64,000 nucleotides of DNA from Latrodectus hesperus (taxonomy: Eukaryota > Arthropoda > Arachnida > Araneae > Theridiidae), in NCBI GenBank assembly GCA_037975125.1, contig CM075853.1, positions 38,277,113 through 38,341,112 of the forward strand, written 5' to 3'. Each line of letters opens with the position of its first letter. Position 1 is the first letter of the stretch. The notes beneath the pieces were generated by a model. It ran no database searches. It was given only the letters and a program-made list of their open reading frames with translations, and had not been told where the DNA came from. This document shows, in pieces, positions 13,798 through 31,278 of this stretch. Position numbers and translations under genes: made by a program.

Positions 13798-14243
13798 TAA
13801 CGATATCGCCGATGGCCTTGCTAAGGATGCATCATCGCTGCCTCTTGGTTCTGCTGATCCACTGCCTTTCCAGGAAATCTTCTCTGGGAGTAAGGCTCTT
13901 GCCAACTCAGCTTGGAAAATTCCGCCGTATCATCCTTGGTACTGTGGCTCTGATCCTGGAAGATCTTTGAGTTTCGACGGTGAAAGACGTGATCAGACTG
14001 CCTTGTCCAGACTTAGATCCGGCCATCTTCGGACTCTACGGTTCTCCCAAGGCAAACAAATCTTTCCCACCTGCACTTCATGCAATACTAACGAAGCCAG
14101 TCCAGAACACTTGCTGAACTGCATTGGCTTTTCAACGCGTGAACTTTTATACAACCCTGGGGCTGTCCTCGATTCTTTTAAGGCGAAGGATGTCATGGAC
14201 CTGGTCTGATTCAGACCAGGGGATAAGAAAGAAGAAGAAGAAG
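13798..14243 (+). mobile_element. 5'-truncated non-LTR retrotransposon (LINE) 3' end
   Basis: A 446-bp insertion flanked by perfect 12-bp duplications. It begins abruptly inside a coding region and ends in a (GAA)n-type tail ('gataagaaagaagaagaag'). The GC content is far above the surroundings, as expected for a young insertion. Severe 5' truncation is typical of LINEs, whose reverse transcriptase primes at the 3' end of the RNA and often stops early. The RNase H end with a Cys/His knuckle suggests a Jockey/I-like or related clade. Clade assignment would need the missing reverse transcriptase. Confidence 0.9.
13799..14209 (+). pseudogene. C-terminal RNase H / zinc-knuckle remnant of LINE ORF2
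   Basis: An open frame from about 13799 (NDIADGLAKDAS...) runs without a stop to the TGA at 14207-14209. The first residues match the last RNase H motif of LINE polyproteins (GN-x-x-AD-x-LAK-x-A), whose Asp is a catalytic residue. Next come a W-x-IPPYHPWY segment, the block RRDQTALSRLRSGHLRTLRF and a knuckle CTSCNTNEASPEHLLNC (C-x2-C-x8-H-x3-C). The natural stop is present, so only the 5' part (endonuclease, reverse transcriptase and most of RNase H) is missing. The annotation-style start at 13967 is just the first ATG in the fragment and has no meaning. The fragment is non-functional on its own. Confidence 0.88.
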
Positions 14244-14255
14244 ATGTATTTCAAA
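14244..14255. repeat. right target-site duplication of truncated LINE
   Basis: Exact copy of ATGTATTTCAAA at 13786-13797, directly after the (GAA)n tail. Confidence 0.9.
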
Positions 14256-17200
14256 CCATTTATACGCTGTAATTTTCATTTTATATTCAGAAATATTCCT
14301 CTTTATTGTGTGTTAAAGACCAGCTGGATTTCGTGAAATCTAACGTTATATCCCAATAAAAATCTAATCAATGGCTGTAACGAAAGTTGTCGCATGTGGT
14401 TTCTATTTCAGTTGCATACCAAAGAAAAGTTCAATTGTTTTCCCACATATTATGTATGTGGTATGCTCACCTACATTGATACTCCCCCCCCCATCAATCC
14501 TTGTTTTAAGTATCATGTTCTTTCAAAAGCGAACGGAGTAATTTTGAGTGTATTTTTTTCCTCATATTAGGACATACCAGGTGTCCAACTTCAGACTGAA
14601 ATAGAATTCATCAAAGAATGGTACTTGACGTCAGCTGCTTCTTAGTTCTAGATACAGCTGATCAATTTTCGGATGTCACTGTATCATAAGGTCAAAAAAT
14701 ACACACAATTGATTTGCATGCATATAGACAACTTCAGTAAAGCCCATTTTAGATTATTCAATTTTATAATTTCTTTCTGTAATTTAACTGTTTTTGCAGC
14801 CTTTCCTATTTTGTCTTGATGAATCGTTAGCAGGAAAATATATGCAGTAAATTGTCTTTTGTGACTGTAACAGAATTTGAGCTGTTTATTTGATCGACGT
14901 ATAGTTGTCTCTGACTTTTTTAATAAATTATGTGGCTTTGAAGTGATACCTTTTGCTACTTTGATGAAATTCACTGTACTTCTTTATATGTGGGCAGATC
15001 TACGTCTTTAGACTGACTATCTGTTATATCATAGATTCTATAAATTGTGTTATGGAATTTTTATATTACCTTTTCAAAAAAGTATTCTGAGATCAATGGT
15101 GTTTGATGAATGAGACATAAAACAAAAAGTAAATTAAAAATCATGAAATTTTTTAGACTTTAGGAATTTAGATTTACCTATGAAGTATGCTTCTTTTTTC
15201 TACAATAACATGTGTGGTCACCCTCACAATCACTATCCGCGACAAATGATACTTCATTTTGCTGATCTTCATATTATAATAAATGGAAGTTCATGACATG
15301 CTTTCAATTTTCAGCCAAACATAATTGTGAAACGAACATTTGGTGACGATTAAGTATGCAGTTCTAAGAATACGTTTAATCTGGTTTTTCTTCAAAATCT
15401 TATATATACTAACCACCAAATTACCACACCTTAACCATTCTTCACTAAGCAAAAATATCTAATTCGTTGTAAGGCGCAACAATCAACCTTATTACTAATA
15501 AGTGTTTTATAAGAACCACTCAAACATATTTTTCAACATAAAGAGCTATACCATCATTAATGTCACTTCAGGAAATGAAACGTCATTAATAATGCTTATT
15601 GGTGGCATTTATTTCAGAGAAAGTGCTACTCTTGGGAATCTAATGAAAAATGTCCTTTTTTGACTCTTTTTTTTTGTAGTAAGTTGTTTATGTTTTGTTA
15701 AGAAGAAAGTTTAAGACATAAAGTTAAAAACTTTCGATTACTTTATGAAAATACTCCCAATTTTTTTGCTTCTATCTATAATCGACGCTGATGATTTCTT
15801 AATTTATACATTATTAGTTGAAAACATTTAATTAGTTTTGTAGAATCAAATTATTTTTCAATTAGTAAATTACAACATATCTATCATAAATTGTTATTCA
15901 GCCTGCAAAGAGTTGTATATAAAATTTTTCACTATTTTTGTTTTCCTAAATGAATTACGTGGAGCTACTTCTGGCTCTTAATTAATAAGAAAATTGTCTT
16001 TTGTTAACTAGAAACTTATTAATTAAAAGATATGTTAAAATTTCTGATGATTGATAATTTTTGAAGATCAATAATGATCCTTAATATTGTAAGCTCAATT
16101 TGAATATTTTTGGCGGTCAGCATATTTTGATATGACTTATTCATTTCCCAATTGTACTATTTTGTTATATTATTTTGAGGAAAATATAATTCAGTAAACA
16201 TAAAAGTTTACAGAGAAATGGCTTTTGAATTAAAATGAATTATATCTTGAAAATGAATACATATTATTATATTCAAAAGTATATTTTATATTAAAATATA
16301 CTTAAATAAAATGTAAAAGTTTGAGATAATTTTATCTTAAAACTTACCGTTAATAAGGATGAGTACAGAAACTTCAGAAAACATTATGTATTATTCCTCA
16401 TATTCTTGGGCGTAAATCAAAAGACAACCATATTTAAATGCTTAGATTCAACAACATCGTTTTCCTACATAAATACATATAAATAAAAAAAATTAGATAA
16501 AAACTCGACAAAAGTTTGTACACAGTAAAATATAAATCACAGTTATATGAAAACAATCATTTTCAATAAATGTTTTTCGAAATGTTGAGCCCCTGAGAAT
16601 AATCCCAAATGATTCAGAAGTCTGTCTATTAGAATCCCATTATAATGCCTAAAAAAATTTTCTATTTTCTCAGCTATCTCTATTTAGGGATGACTAAAAT
16701 AATTTATAATAATAAACCAGTAATTCTTATTTAATGTCTAATATTAAATTGATCAGAAAAATTTTTACGTTTCATAAAAACGTGAAAAGATTTTAACTAG
16801 AATTTCATTAAATTTTCAACCATATCTTACAAATTCTTTTTAAAAATATAAGATCGCCGAGTTTATATTGCTTTTAATAAGTTTTAAATTAACTGATTTA
16901 GAAATAATATTCGCACACACTATTCGTATGACAAAATTTATAGTTGTTTAAATAAGTAGTTTATAAAATCAATTTTTCAACAATTTTGATGCATAATATT
17001 ATGCATTTTATATTAAAACTTATTGACAAGGTTGATTATAAGTATTTTTTAGGTCAAATGTGTTTCAAACTACTTTCATATTTTCATCTTTTATGTAAGA
17101 ATATTGGAAGTATGTTATTAAAATTTGTCCAACTTTTGTAATTGTAAAATTTATGCATTTGATTGTAATTTTTTTCTCAGTGTTACTTGCATTTTTTCAT

Positions 17201-17285
17201 ATAATTTTGTTATAATAAAAGAAAGTAAATTCCTGGAAACTTCGGCAACATTTTAGAAATTATAGTCTATTTTTTTTTAATTTGG
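14256..17285. other. AT-rich unique DNA, no gene seen
   Basis: No recognisable gene or element. There is a C homopolymer of 9 at about 14484-14492. A minus-strand frame at 14684-14974 (96 codons) has no domain I recognise. The rest is low-complexity. Confidence 0.55.
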
Positions 17286-17430
17286 GAAAAACAAAAATAT
17301 CTCCCTGTGCACCAAGGAATACCACACAGGGCCCGAACATCTGAGTTGCACAGGTATTCGGCAGATGGCGACGTGTTTATTTTTCTAGATTATACATCTT
17401 CGAGAAAATTAACGTGCGCGTGCAATCGCG
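17286..17430. other. short GC-richer block
   Basis: About 145 bp with raised GC, including 'cacacagggcccgaac', 'ggcagatggcgacgtg' and 'acgtgcgcgtgcaatcgcg'. The 'agatggcg' word resembles YY1-type sites. No open frame or repeat ends. Function unknown. Confidence 0.3.
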
Positions 17431-17464
17431 TGGTTAAATATAGAATTTACATATATTTTTATTA

Positions 17465-17521
17465 ATATATTTTCATGATGTGCATATATTTTCATGATAA
17501 ATATATTTTCATGATGTATAA
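17465..17521. repeat. short imperfect tandem repeat
   Basis: Three imperfect copies of a unit containing 'atattttcatgat', spaced about 19-22 bp. Small local duplication with no evident function. Confidence 0.7.
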
Positions 17522-18194
17522 TCATACTATAACAATTTTTTGTGAATCACTTTCATAATTATACTTTGTATTGTGTTATTATTGTGCGTGTTCAGTTTGA
17601 ATATTTTTAATATTATAAATAGTAAAATAAAATTTTATTTATTGCTGTTTTTCTCTACTAATTTTCATACCACCTCCAAAACATGTAAGTATTTCTTGAC
17701 AGCCTTTTATTTTTTTTATTTTTATTTTATAATTTGATAATTATTAATTTATTCAGTAGAACATTTTGATCTAATTTATTTATTCAAATGATAAATTCTT
17801 TTAATTATTTTTATTTCAGTATAATACCGCGGAAAGATTTTTTAGTTTTAATAATTAAAAATTGAAAAAATAATAGTTCGATGTCAATGTTATCTACCTC
17901 ATTTATAACAATTTATTTTTAGATGTTTTTAATTTATATAGTATATTTTATAAGTAAGTCACTGATTACTAACTATAATTTAATATAAGATGAATAAAAT
18001 GTAAATTCAGAAAGTATATGTTGATTTGTGCTTAATTTCAAAATTTCGATACTTTACCTATTACTTTTAAATTTTTGCGAAACGTTTTATTTTTAATCTC
18101 ATATGAATGAACCTATTTTAAATTTTTTTAGAAAATATTAATTTGATTGTACCCAAGAATTAGTAAAAAATTTATTCAATGTATTATAAAAACT

Positions 18195-24179
<5,985 letters not shown>

Positions 24180-24194
24180 TTAGCTTATGACGTA
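24180..24194. repeat. left target-site duplication of SINE (type A)
   Basis: TTAGCTTATGACGTA matches TTAGTTTATGATGTA at 24472-24486. There are two mismatches, both C/T transitions, suggesting a moderately old insertion. Confidence 0.75.
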
Positions 24195-24471
24195 GGAAAC
24201 CTGATGGCTTAGCGGTAGCGCTTCCAAGGCACTGGTCTGAGGTTCGATCCTTGGGTTAGATAGAATCGACTCAGCCTTTCATCCTTTCAGTGATTCGATA
24301 AACAGAGTACAAAGCATGTTTGGGAAATTAAACACTGGGGGTTTCGTGTTAGAATGACTACCCAACCGGGACCTATGCTCTGTACCCCAAGGAACCTTGG
24401 TCAGGACATTGTAGGTCTTGCAACAGACATAGTATGCCTAGGCCCACATATAGATTGTCGTGCCACTAGGT
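24195..24471 (+). mobile_element. tRNA-derived SINE, type A, near full length
   Basis: The head is tRNA-like, with an RNA polymerase III A box (TGGCTTAGCGGTAGCGC from 24205) and B box (GGTTCGATCC, 24241-24250) at the right spacing. A non-tRNA body of about 200 bp follows, with recurring words ('tttgggaaattaaacactgg', 'aaccgggacctatg', 'ttggtcaggaca'). The same body is found in reverse at 38207-38604 and 45225-45345. It ends 'gattgtcgtgccactaggt'. There is no coding capacity; it depends on a partner LINE. It is not a functional tRNA, because the acceptor stem is not formed. Confidence 0.88.
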
Positions 24472-24486
24472 TTAGTTTATGATGTA

Positions 24487-26539
24487 CATGTGTATATGAA
24501 AAAGAATAATGTTGCGAAGTTTTTTCTTTCAAAATCTTAATCCATCAATAGGATCAGTTGTACATCTCATACCAAATATAAATAGTTAGAACCTTTTGTT
24601 TGGAAAAATGCTTTTAAGCAAATACGTTTGTCATATTACTGGGTTGTGCAATACCCATAGAAAGAATTAACAAAATTAAAAATTTTGCTGCAAATCAGGG
24701 TCAGAATTTTCTCTCGTTTAACTTTAGAATGATGTAATCTTAGAATTTGTATCACAGTCATGGACAAATTTTGCATGAAAATATATCTTTGCTTTGGTAG
24801 CATTTTCTTATTCATTTGAAGAACATATTTAACAATTACAATCGGCTGTTGAAAGGTAGGTCTAATTGAAACAATCATTGAAGACAAGGAAAAATTATTG
24901 CTAAAGTAACACAAGTCAGTATTTAATAAATGGCATTGAATAAACACTGTTTATATCTGGAAAGAATTATATCTGTAAATAAATGGAAAAACCAAAACTA
25001 AGTAAGCTATATCTGTAGTTTTGTAATAGCTACGTATAATGCGTACATTACATTTATAGTATTGCCTTGCGATTGATAGAGCATAATCTGAAGAAAATTT
25101 CATAAATAAAAAAAATTTCAATCGACATAACTGTCATAGACTGAAAAAGCTGAGATTTCCCATGAACTACGAAAAGATTTGTTTTGCGAAATAAATTAGA
25201 GTATTTAGTATTCATAAACTCTGTTATTTACAAACTAGTATCTGATAGCTTTTAACAGTCAAAAATTCTCAATTTCTGACTATTAAAAGCTGTCGATTAC
25301 GTGTATGCTTTTTTATCTTCCTCTGCTTGCAAAAACAACATTCGATAGTTTTCTGTGAAGCATCATATTAGAAGTAAAAGTAATAGGTTTTATTAGTATC
25401 ACACAGGTACTCTGAAATTGATACACAACAAAGTAAAACAACAATTGGAACACAGTCTACTCAACAAGTTACCTACAGAAGGATGGTCTTTACGATTATG
25501 TGTTCATAAAAAATGAAAATATTTTTATTTAGAAGAGAGATTTTTTTAACAATTCACAATATGATTCAAAAAATGTTTTCACTAAATCCATGTCAAATAA
25601 GCCAAGGATTTTGGTAGCCACTAACTATACCAAAGAAAAACATTGAATAACTCATGTCAAAAAAAAATTAAAAAATCTGATGCATTATCTAGAATCATAT
25701 CACTTATAATTTCATTTCTTGCAAAATTATATCTACCTCCACCTTTTTTTTACAAACTTTATAATTCTTAGTTATAATTGCGTATTGATATGAAAGGATT
25801 CTTGGAAGAATGAATTAAGTATTTGTAGTAAGTAATTATAGAATTTAAATAGGCGTTAGCAAATTAGTGAAGAAAAATAATTATGATTTTATTTTAAAAA
25901 TGTAAAAACAAAGAATTCTTGTTTTCGTTTTGCAATAGTGTTTGCTTAAGAAAAACATTGTGTTTTATTTATAACCCTTAGTCACAGATTGCAGCTTATA
26001 AATCAAATCTATTAAATGTGTTTTATATAAACGCATGAAAAGTTTTTTTTCTAATTTAAGCAAAAGACTTGAATTGAATAAAAAGATTATGATTCAGTAT
26101 TCAATTATTATTGCTTTTCCGATAAACGAAGAATCGATAGTCAAAATCATTTATTGCTATTCCAACTGGTTAAAGACTGATTAGAAAAGTTGTGAACTAC
26201 TCTCTTTAATTTAGAAGCTAACCACAGTGAAAAATTAATATGGTTAATACACTCCATTAAAATTTCATTTTATTTTTCTCGGCTGATCAAAATTCATTGC
26301 CTAGAAAAATGAAAGTAAAGCTACTTTGGTAAATGGTTGCCATTATTTACCAAATTTGTGAAGATGAAATTTTACCTGAAGCCTAAAAAAATAAAGTATA
26401 AACACTGAATTATTCAATCTAAGCTATCTGCCTAACAGTAAAAAAAAATCTATAAATTTGGCCAAAAGAATTCAGTTTGAATCCTCAGATATTAAATTTT
26501 ATGTCGATCGAGTTCTCTAACATAAAATTTCACTAGTTC
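24487..26539. other. AT-rich unique DNA with one hairpin
   Basis: No gene is recognised. A minus-strand frame at 24636-24947 (103 codons) is the longest but has no known motif and a composition like chance. A hairpin at 25244-25294 is listed separately. Confidence 0.5.
25244..25294. repeat. hairpin: 24-bp inverted repeat, 3-bp loop
   Basis: Arms 25244-25267 (GATAGCTTTTAACAGTC...) and 25271-25294 pair with three mismatches around a 3-nt centre. Confidence 0.8.
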
Positions 26540-26965
26540 ACCGAAATGGTTTTTCACAACCGATGCGGTAAAAGGTTGTCGTAAAAAGAACACCTTATAG
26601 TCACCTACGGGTGACGTCTTGGAATTCATATGAAGAGAAAGAGGAAGCTTCCCCTTTTGATAACCGAAAATGGGTTATTGATTTACCTTATACCTTTACT
26701 TAGTGGTTTCTTGTCATGGGAAGGGAAGATGAGAGTGTGCTGCAGTCAGCAATATCCGAAATCTCAGGCTATCTGATTGGGAGGAAATCATTAAAAGTGT
26801 CAGAACTGATTGTTCGCCCTAGTCAAGAATTGATGACGCTCCTGATTGGTCCAGATGATTGCTTCTTAAGTTTATTTCCGCCAATTATTTACAAAAGTAG
26901 AACACCAATAAAGGGGTACAGATTGAAGCACAATAATGGGAGAGATTGCTTTTGTAAATAATTTA
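26540..26965. other. GC-richer block with inverted CCAAT motifs
   Basis: Raised GC and CpG relative to the flanks: 'caaccgatgcgg', 'acctacgggtgacgtc' (containing TGACGTC, a CRE/ATF-like site), and two ATTGG motifs in 'ctgattggga' (26775) and 'ctgattggtcc' (26842). An 81-codon frame (26716-26961) starts MGREDESVLQSAISE. I do not recognise it, and it has no domain or signal peptide. The block could be a promoter or conserved non-coding DNA, and the frame may be chance. Confidence 0.35.
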
Positions 26966-27208
26966 TTATAATTTAAAACAAACCACGCCGAGTCAAAAGA
27001 TCGTATCAGGAATTCGAATATTTAATGAGATTGGTCATTTTGTCAATGTAAAAAATTTTATTTTATAAAAATATGCTTGAACACCGATTGAAAATTTTTT
27101 TATTTACAAAATTAGCTCTAAAATTAAATACTTTAAAATAATAATAATTAAATTAATTCTGAAATGAGAGAACTATGAATGAGCTATTGCCAATTAAAAT
27201 TACTACAG

Positions 27209-27286
27209 GAAAATAACGACAGATCACACATGTCAAATTTATTGACATGTGTGGTATGTCGTTATTTTCAAATTTATTGACATGTG
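27209..27286. repeat. 28-bp inverted repeat overlapping a 19-bp direct repeat
   Basis: Arms 27209-27236 (GAAAATAACGAC...) and 27242-27269 pair with two mismatches around a 5-bp loop. In addition, TCAAATTTATTGACATGTG occurs at both 27233-27251 and 27268-27286, a 35-bp offset, so the centre and right arm were partly duplicated in tandem. Confidence 0.85.
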
Positions 27287-28269
27287 AAATATGCAATAAT
27301 TTGAAAATGACTAGCTTTATATGCTACTCATGCAAAATAAGAGGTGACGAGATATTTAATCTGTATAAAAGGAATGATTATGAAGTAAGTTTCTCATACG
27401 GGAATTATATTTTAATGCAGATTTTAGTCGAGTATTAAAGATAAATGCATATCAACGTATGTTTGTTTTTGATCACAGTCGAACTGTAGCACATTGATTG
27501 TAACAGATCGAACTGTAACATATCGAAGGATTGTGATTTATTCGATAACAGTATTAGTGTTCACATTAATCGAATTATCATGATTGTTAGTAGAATCATT
27601 CAATTACATCAAAGCCTCAAAGATGCAATCATGTGACGGAGTAAAAATGTCTTTGACAATTCGTCAAAACGTTAGTCCAAAGCTACTAATAGCTTTCGAG
27701 AGAGTTATAGGTAGATTTCGTTAACTATCAGGTTGGTTAACTTTGATTAATTAATACGCTGGAATTGTTTTAACAATATGTCGCAACACGAAAGCGAAAA
27801 AATATGTATTGAATTCAGCACTTTTAGGGTTAAAAAGGATTTTTAGTAGATGTGCAGTTAGTGTCAAATCGCATTTTTTAGAGGTTGATGCTTACGACCA
27901 GTCTATGGGGGTCATAGAGCATTTTGATTTTTAGAAAAAAACCAAGCTGCAGCAAACTGGAATTGATTGATTTCATAAGTGATTTATTTGTGAAGTCATT
28001 TTTTTTCAAGATTTGACAATATTTGGTTCATGTTCTTAAGGAAAGATACCCAACTCAAATCCAGGTTTGTGTCACAAGTGAAAGTAATATTCAGCTATAC
28101 ATATCTCGAAGGGATTTCTTTCCCCAATATGAAACTCATTAAAAATAAGTACAGAAACAGATTTATTGATGATCACTTGTGTTTGAATTGCAGCTATTAC
28201 CCGCATTGAACCATTAAAAAGCTCTTTAATGTTTAAAAAGATTCCAACTTTCTCAAAACTGATAAGCCT

Positions 28270-28333
28270 GATAAAAAGTGTTCATATTTATTATTTATTA
28301 TTAATGAATAAAAAAATATGAACACTTTTTATC
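28270..28333. repeat. perfect 20-bp inverted repeat, 24-bp loop
   Basis: The left arm GATAAAAAGTGTTCATATTT (28270-28289) is the exact reverse complement of 28314-28333. The AT-rich loop can extend the pairing loosely. Confidence 0.88.
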
Positions 28334-31278
28334 AACAAAATAATCACTTTTTTATACATAATTTAATATTAGTTTTTCTCTGTTACATACAGTTTAAAGT
28401 TTGATTTCATATTTTCTCTATAAATGTGAATTTATAAGGCAGTTAACAAATAGTAAGATTTTTTAAAGTTGGTAGTTCTTATAATTATAAAATCTAAGAG
28501 GCATTTTAAAGCAGTATGATACCTCAAAAGCTTCATAAGTTGAGCTACTACCGATCTATTAGAAGCAAGTATCTTCGGGAAAGAAGTGTAAAGTATATGA
28601 TATTTTTACTAACGTAGATTGTCAACGAGATGACCATAATTTCGAATCTTTTGATTCTACATGACGGATGTGAATTTAATATTTCAGTTATGTGATCAGC
28701 GAAAAACCAGCAGGAACAGTATCATGTAGTATTTTCTAAGGTACTTCTTTTTTGTCTAAAGGATTATAAAGGCAATAGCTATATTTGGCTGCATCGCGAA
28801 AAACACGCATACCAGAATGTTACTTTCTTGTTTATATTGTCTGCATTTTGAATAGCAGTCATTATAGTTCTGATGTATTAACAAAGATTTACCTCTACAA
28901 TATTATTAAGGCTACCTAATGAATTATTTAAACCAGATACTGCAATGTCATAAGTTACTTTACTGTGCTAACCTCCTTTAGTGCAGAACTTATTCCACTT
29001 TATCTGGCCAACACATTCTCTTTATCTTTCACCAGATGGAAATATTTGGTTGATAGTTAACGAATGCCTGTTCCAATCCTACTCTCCAGTCACTATAAAT
29101 GATGAATAACACACTAAAAAGGAAATATAAACGATGAATAGTGTTACAATTACTTAGAAAACTGAAATAATACACGATAGTTTTTATTCGATATCATGCC
29201 CAGGTAGACAAATGTTTAATTAAACAAATTGTTGGCAAAAGTAATAGCTCTATATGCCGTTTTATCAGCATCTATGCACCAGTATTTCTCAAGAATTTTA
29301 TAACTCATTCTTCCGCTACAATTTATATGACTAATAAATGCTAATTCTAACATACATTTATTATACGCAGTTATTTTTATATCGTATCAAACTATTACAT
29401 TTGATTATAAATTGACACGCTGGATATACATTGCTGATTAAACTAATGAAAGAAATAATATTAAATCTTCAGTAAAAAAAGGTTAAAAATACTTCAATAA
29501 CATATAAAATTTTCTTATAGTCAGCAAAATCATGGAATTTCCTGTTTTCTTGATTGCACTATTCGGATGATGACTTGTTCTCTTGCTGAAACAGGTATGA
29601 AGATTATGCCAAGTGTGTAAGAACTCTCAAAAATGTCTAATTTTGGTTTATTGGTAAGTCTTATAAAAGTCATGTGCTAATAACACAGCAATTTCAAATT
29701 TTTGTTTACTTTTCTTTCTGAAAGGCAACTTTTACCTTAACTTTATTTAAGACATCTTGAATTATCTCTTCAAACTATTTTTTTTAAAGATTTCAACATA
29801 TCAAGCTAATAGATGTGAAGATACTTTATGAATTTTCGCCACGTCACAAAATAATGTTACGCTATAGTTTATTAAAAGTGCAAGGCTGTGTTCAACTCTA
29901 ATACTATTTACAGTTGAATATATATTTTAAAGCTTTCTCGCGCACCCATAAAAATATTTGTAATAAAGAAAAAACATTTTAGAGATTTTTCACAAAAAAT
30001 ATTATGTATCTAGTTCTCATTTCTAAGCTCGAGTTAGGCATGCTAGTAACAGAATGGTTAGCTTTTTATGAATGGCTTTTTATGAACTTTTTATGATTGC
30101 AACAATTCATTGAATCTTTTTTTTATCGTGGTTGTTGATATACAGGTTTGGAATCTACTTTTACGGATAGGTTATAATTGAATTAGTTTTTGTATACAAA
30201 AAAGGATTATTAAGAGATAAACACACACAAACCAAACAGAAGCCCAAAACATGATGTTTTTCCATTACTTTAGACACCTCTGATTTATAAAATATTGTGA
30301 AACAAACTGTCTATACAATTAGAAACATAATTTTAAAGCTAAATTTATTCATAAAACTTTCGCGTGTCCATATCATCATCTACAGATAATCGTTTCTTTA
30401 ATTTTTATTTACGCAAACTTAATATCAGCATAAAGAGAATGATTCTCAAATTTTAAAAAGAAAGTATGCTATTATATGAGAGCAATGGAATTTTATAATA
30501 TAGTTTTCTAGATTTTTCCTATTTAATGATAGCAATCTTTTTCAAATTATACCGGAGATTTTGTTTTAAAAAATTATAAAATCTGTGATATGTGTAAGTG
30601 AACATAGAAATGTTTTTTAATCCTCTTGTGCCTTATAGTAAGTTTAAATGATAAATTTTCTAACAAATACTCTTGGGATTTTCGATCATAAAACTCTACT
30701 TTTGTTTGATAAATATGAAAGGAGAATTGTCTAAATATTAAAAGAAATAGATAAATCAGAGTATACCATTTTCAGGAATTTTACCCATCGAACTACAAAT
30801 ATGTTTCATCTATAGATTTTTCTGAATTTTATACTTGAAAAATAAGAAATTTATTTGATTAAACCTTATATTTAATTAAATTTACTTTTTTGATGGAAAT
30901 ATTCTTCACAATAAATACTGAAGAATAACAAATCAATGAAATAATGAAAATTAACCAATTCATGTTTAAAATTTAGCATCACGGTACGAGATATTTTTTC
31001 TAATGTTACGCAATCAGATAAGATAAAACAACAAAATTTTATTATAAGCCTCCTTTAACACAGAATCTCTGAATTCATCAGGAGAGGGATATTTTATTGC
31101 TGTTGTCTCAAAAATCATCTCGTAGCTCCTACACATTGTTTGGGATTCGATTTTATATTCTTTTAGTTTCAAAAGGAAAAAAGGTGATTTTTGGAACTGA
31201 GAAAAAGATTCACCTTAAATTTTCTCCTTCTTACTTTACTTCAAGTCGACATGATTATCGATGGTGAAACAGTGCTTC

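Larger units (their letters stand above)
26966..31278. other. AT-rich unique DNA, hairpins only
   Basis: No gene is recognised. Hairpins at 27209-27269 and 28270-28333 are listed separately. Short direct repeats 'tcgaactgta' occur at about 27478 and 27508, and 'gctttttatgaa' units at about 30060-30100. The frame at 27247-27438 begins inside the hairpin and duplicated segment and looks fortuitous. Confidence 0.5.

Noticed and set aside
13993..14196. 67-codon minus-strand frame
   Set aside because: Antisense shadow of the LINE RNase H/knuckle frame.
24195..24270. Functional tRNA gene
   Set aside because: A and B boxes are present but the acceptor stem and CCA-proximal region do not form, and the body continues as a SINE repeated elsewhere in the window. 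The same reasoning applies to 36157-36216, 48499-48570, 52565-52629 and 59616-59680.
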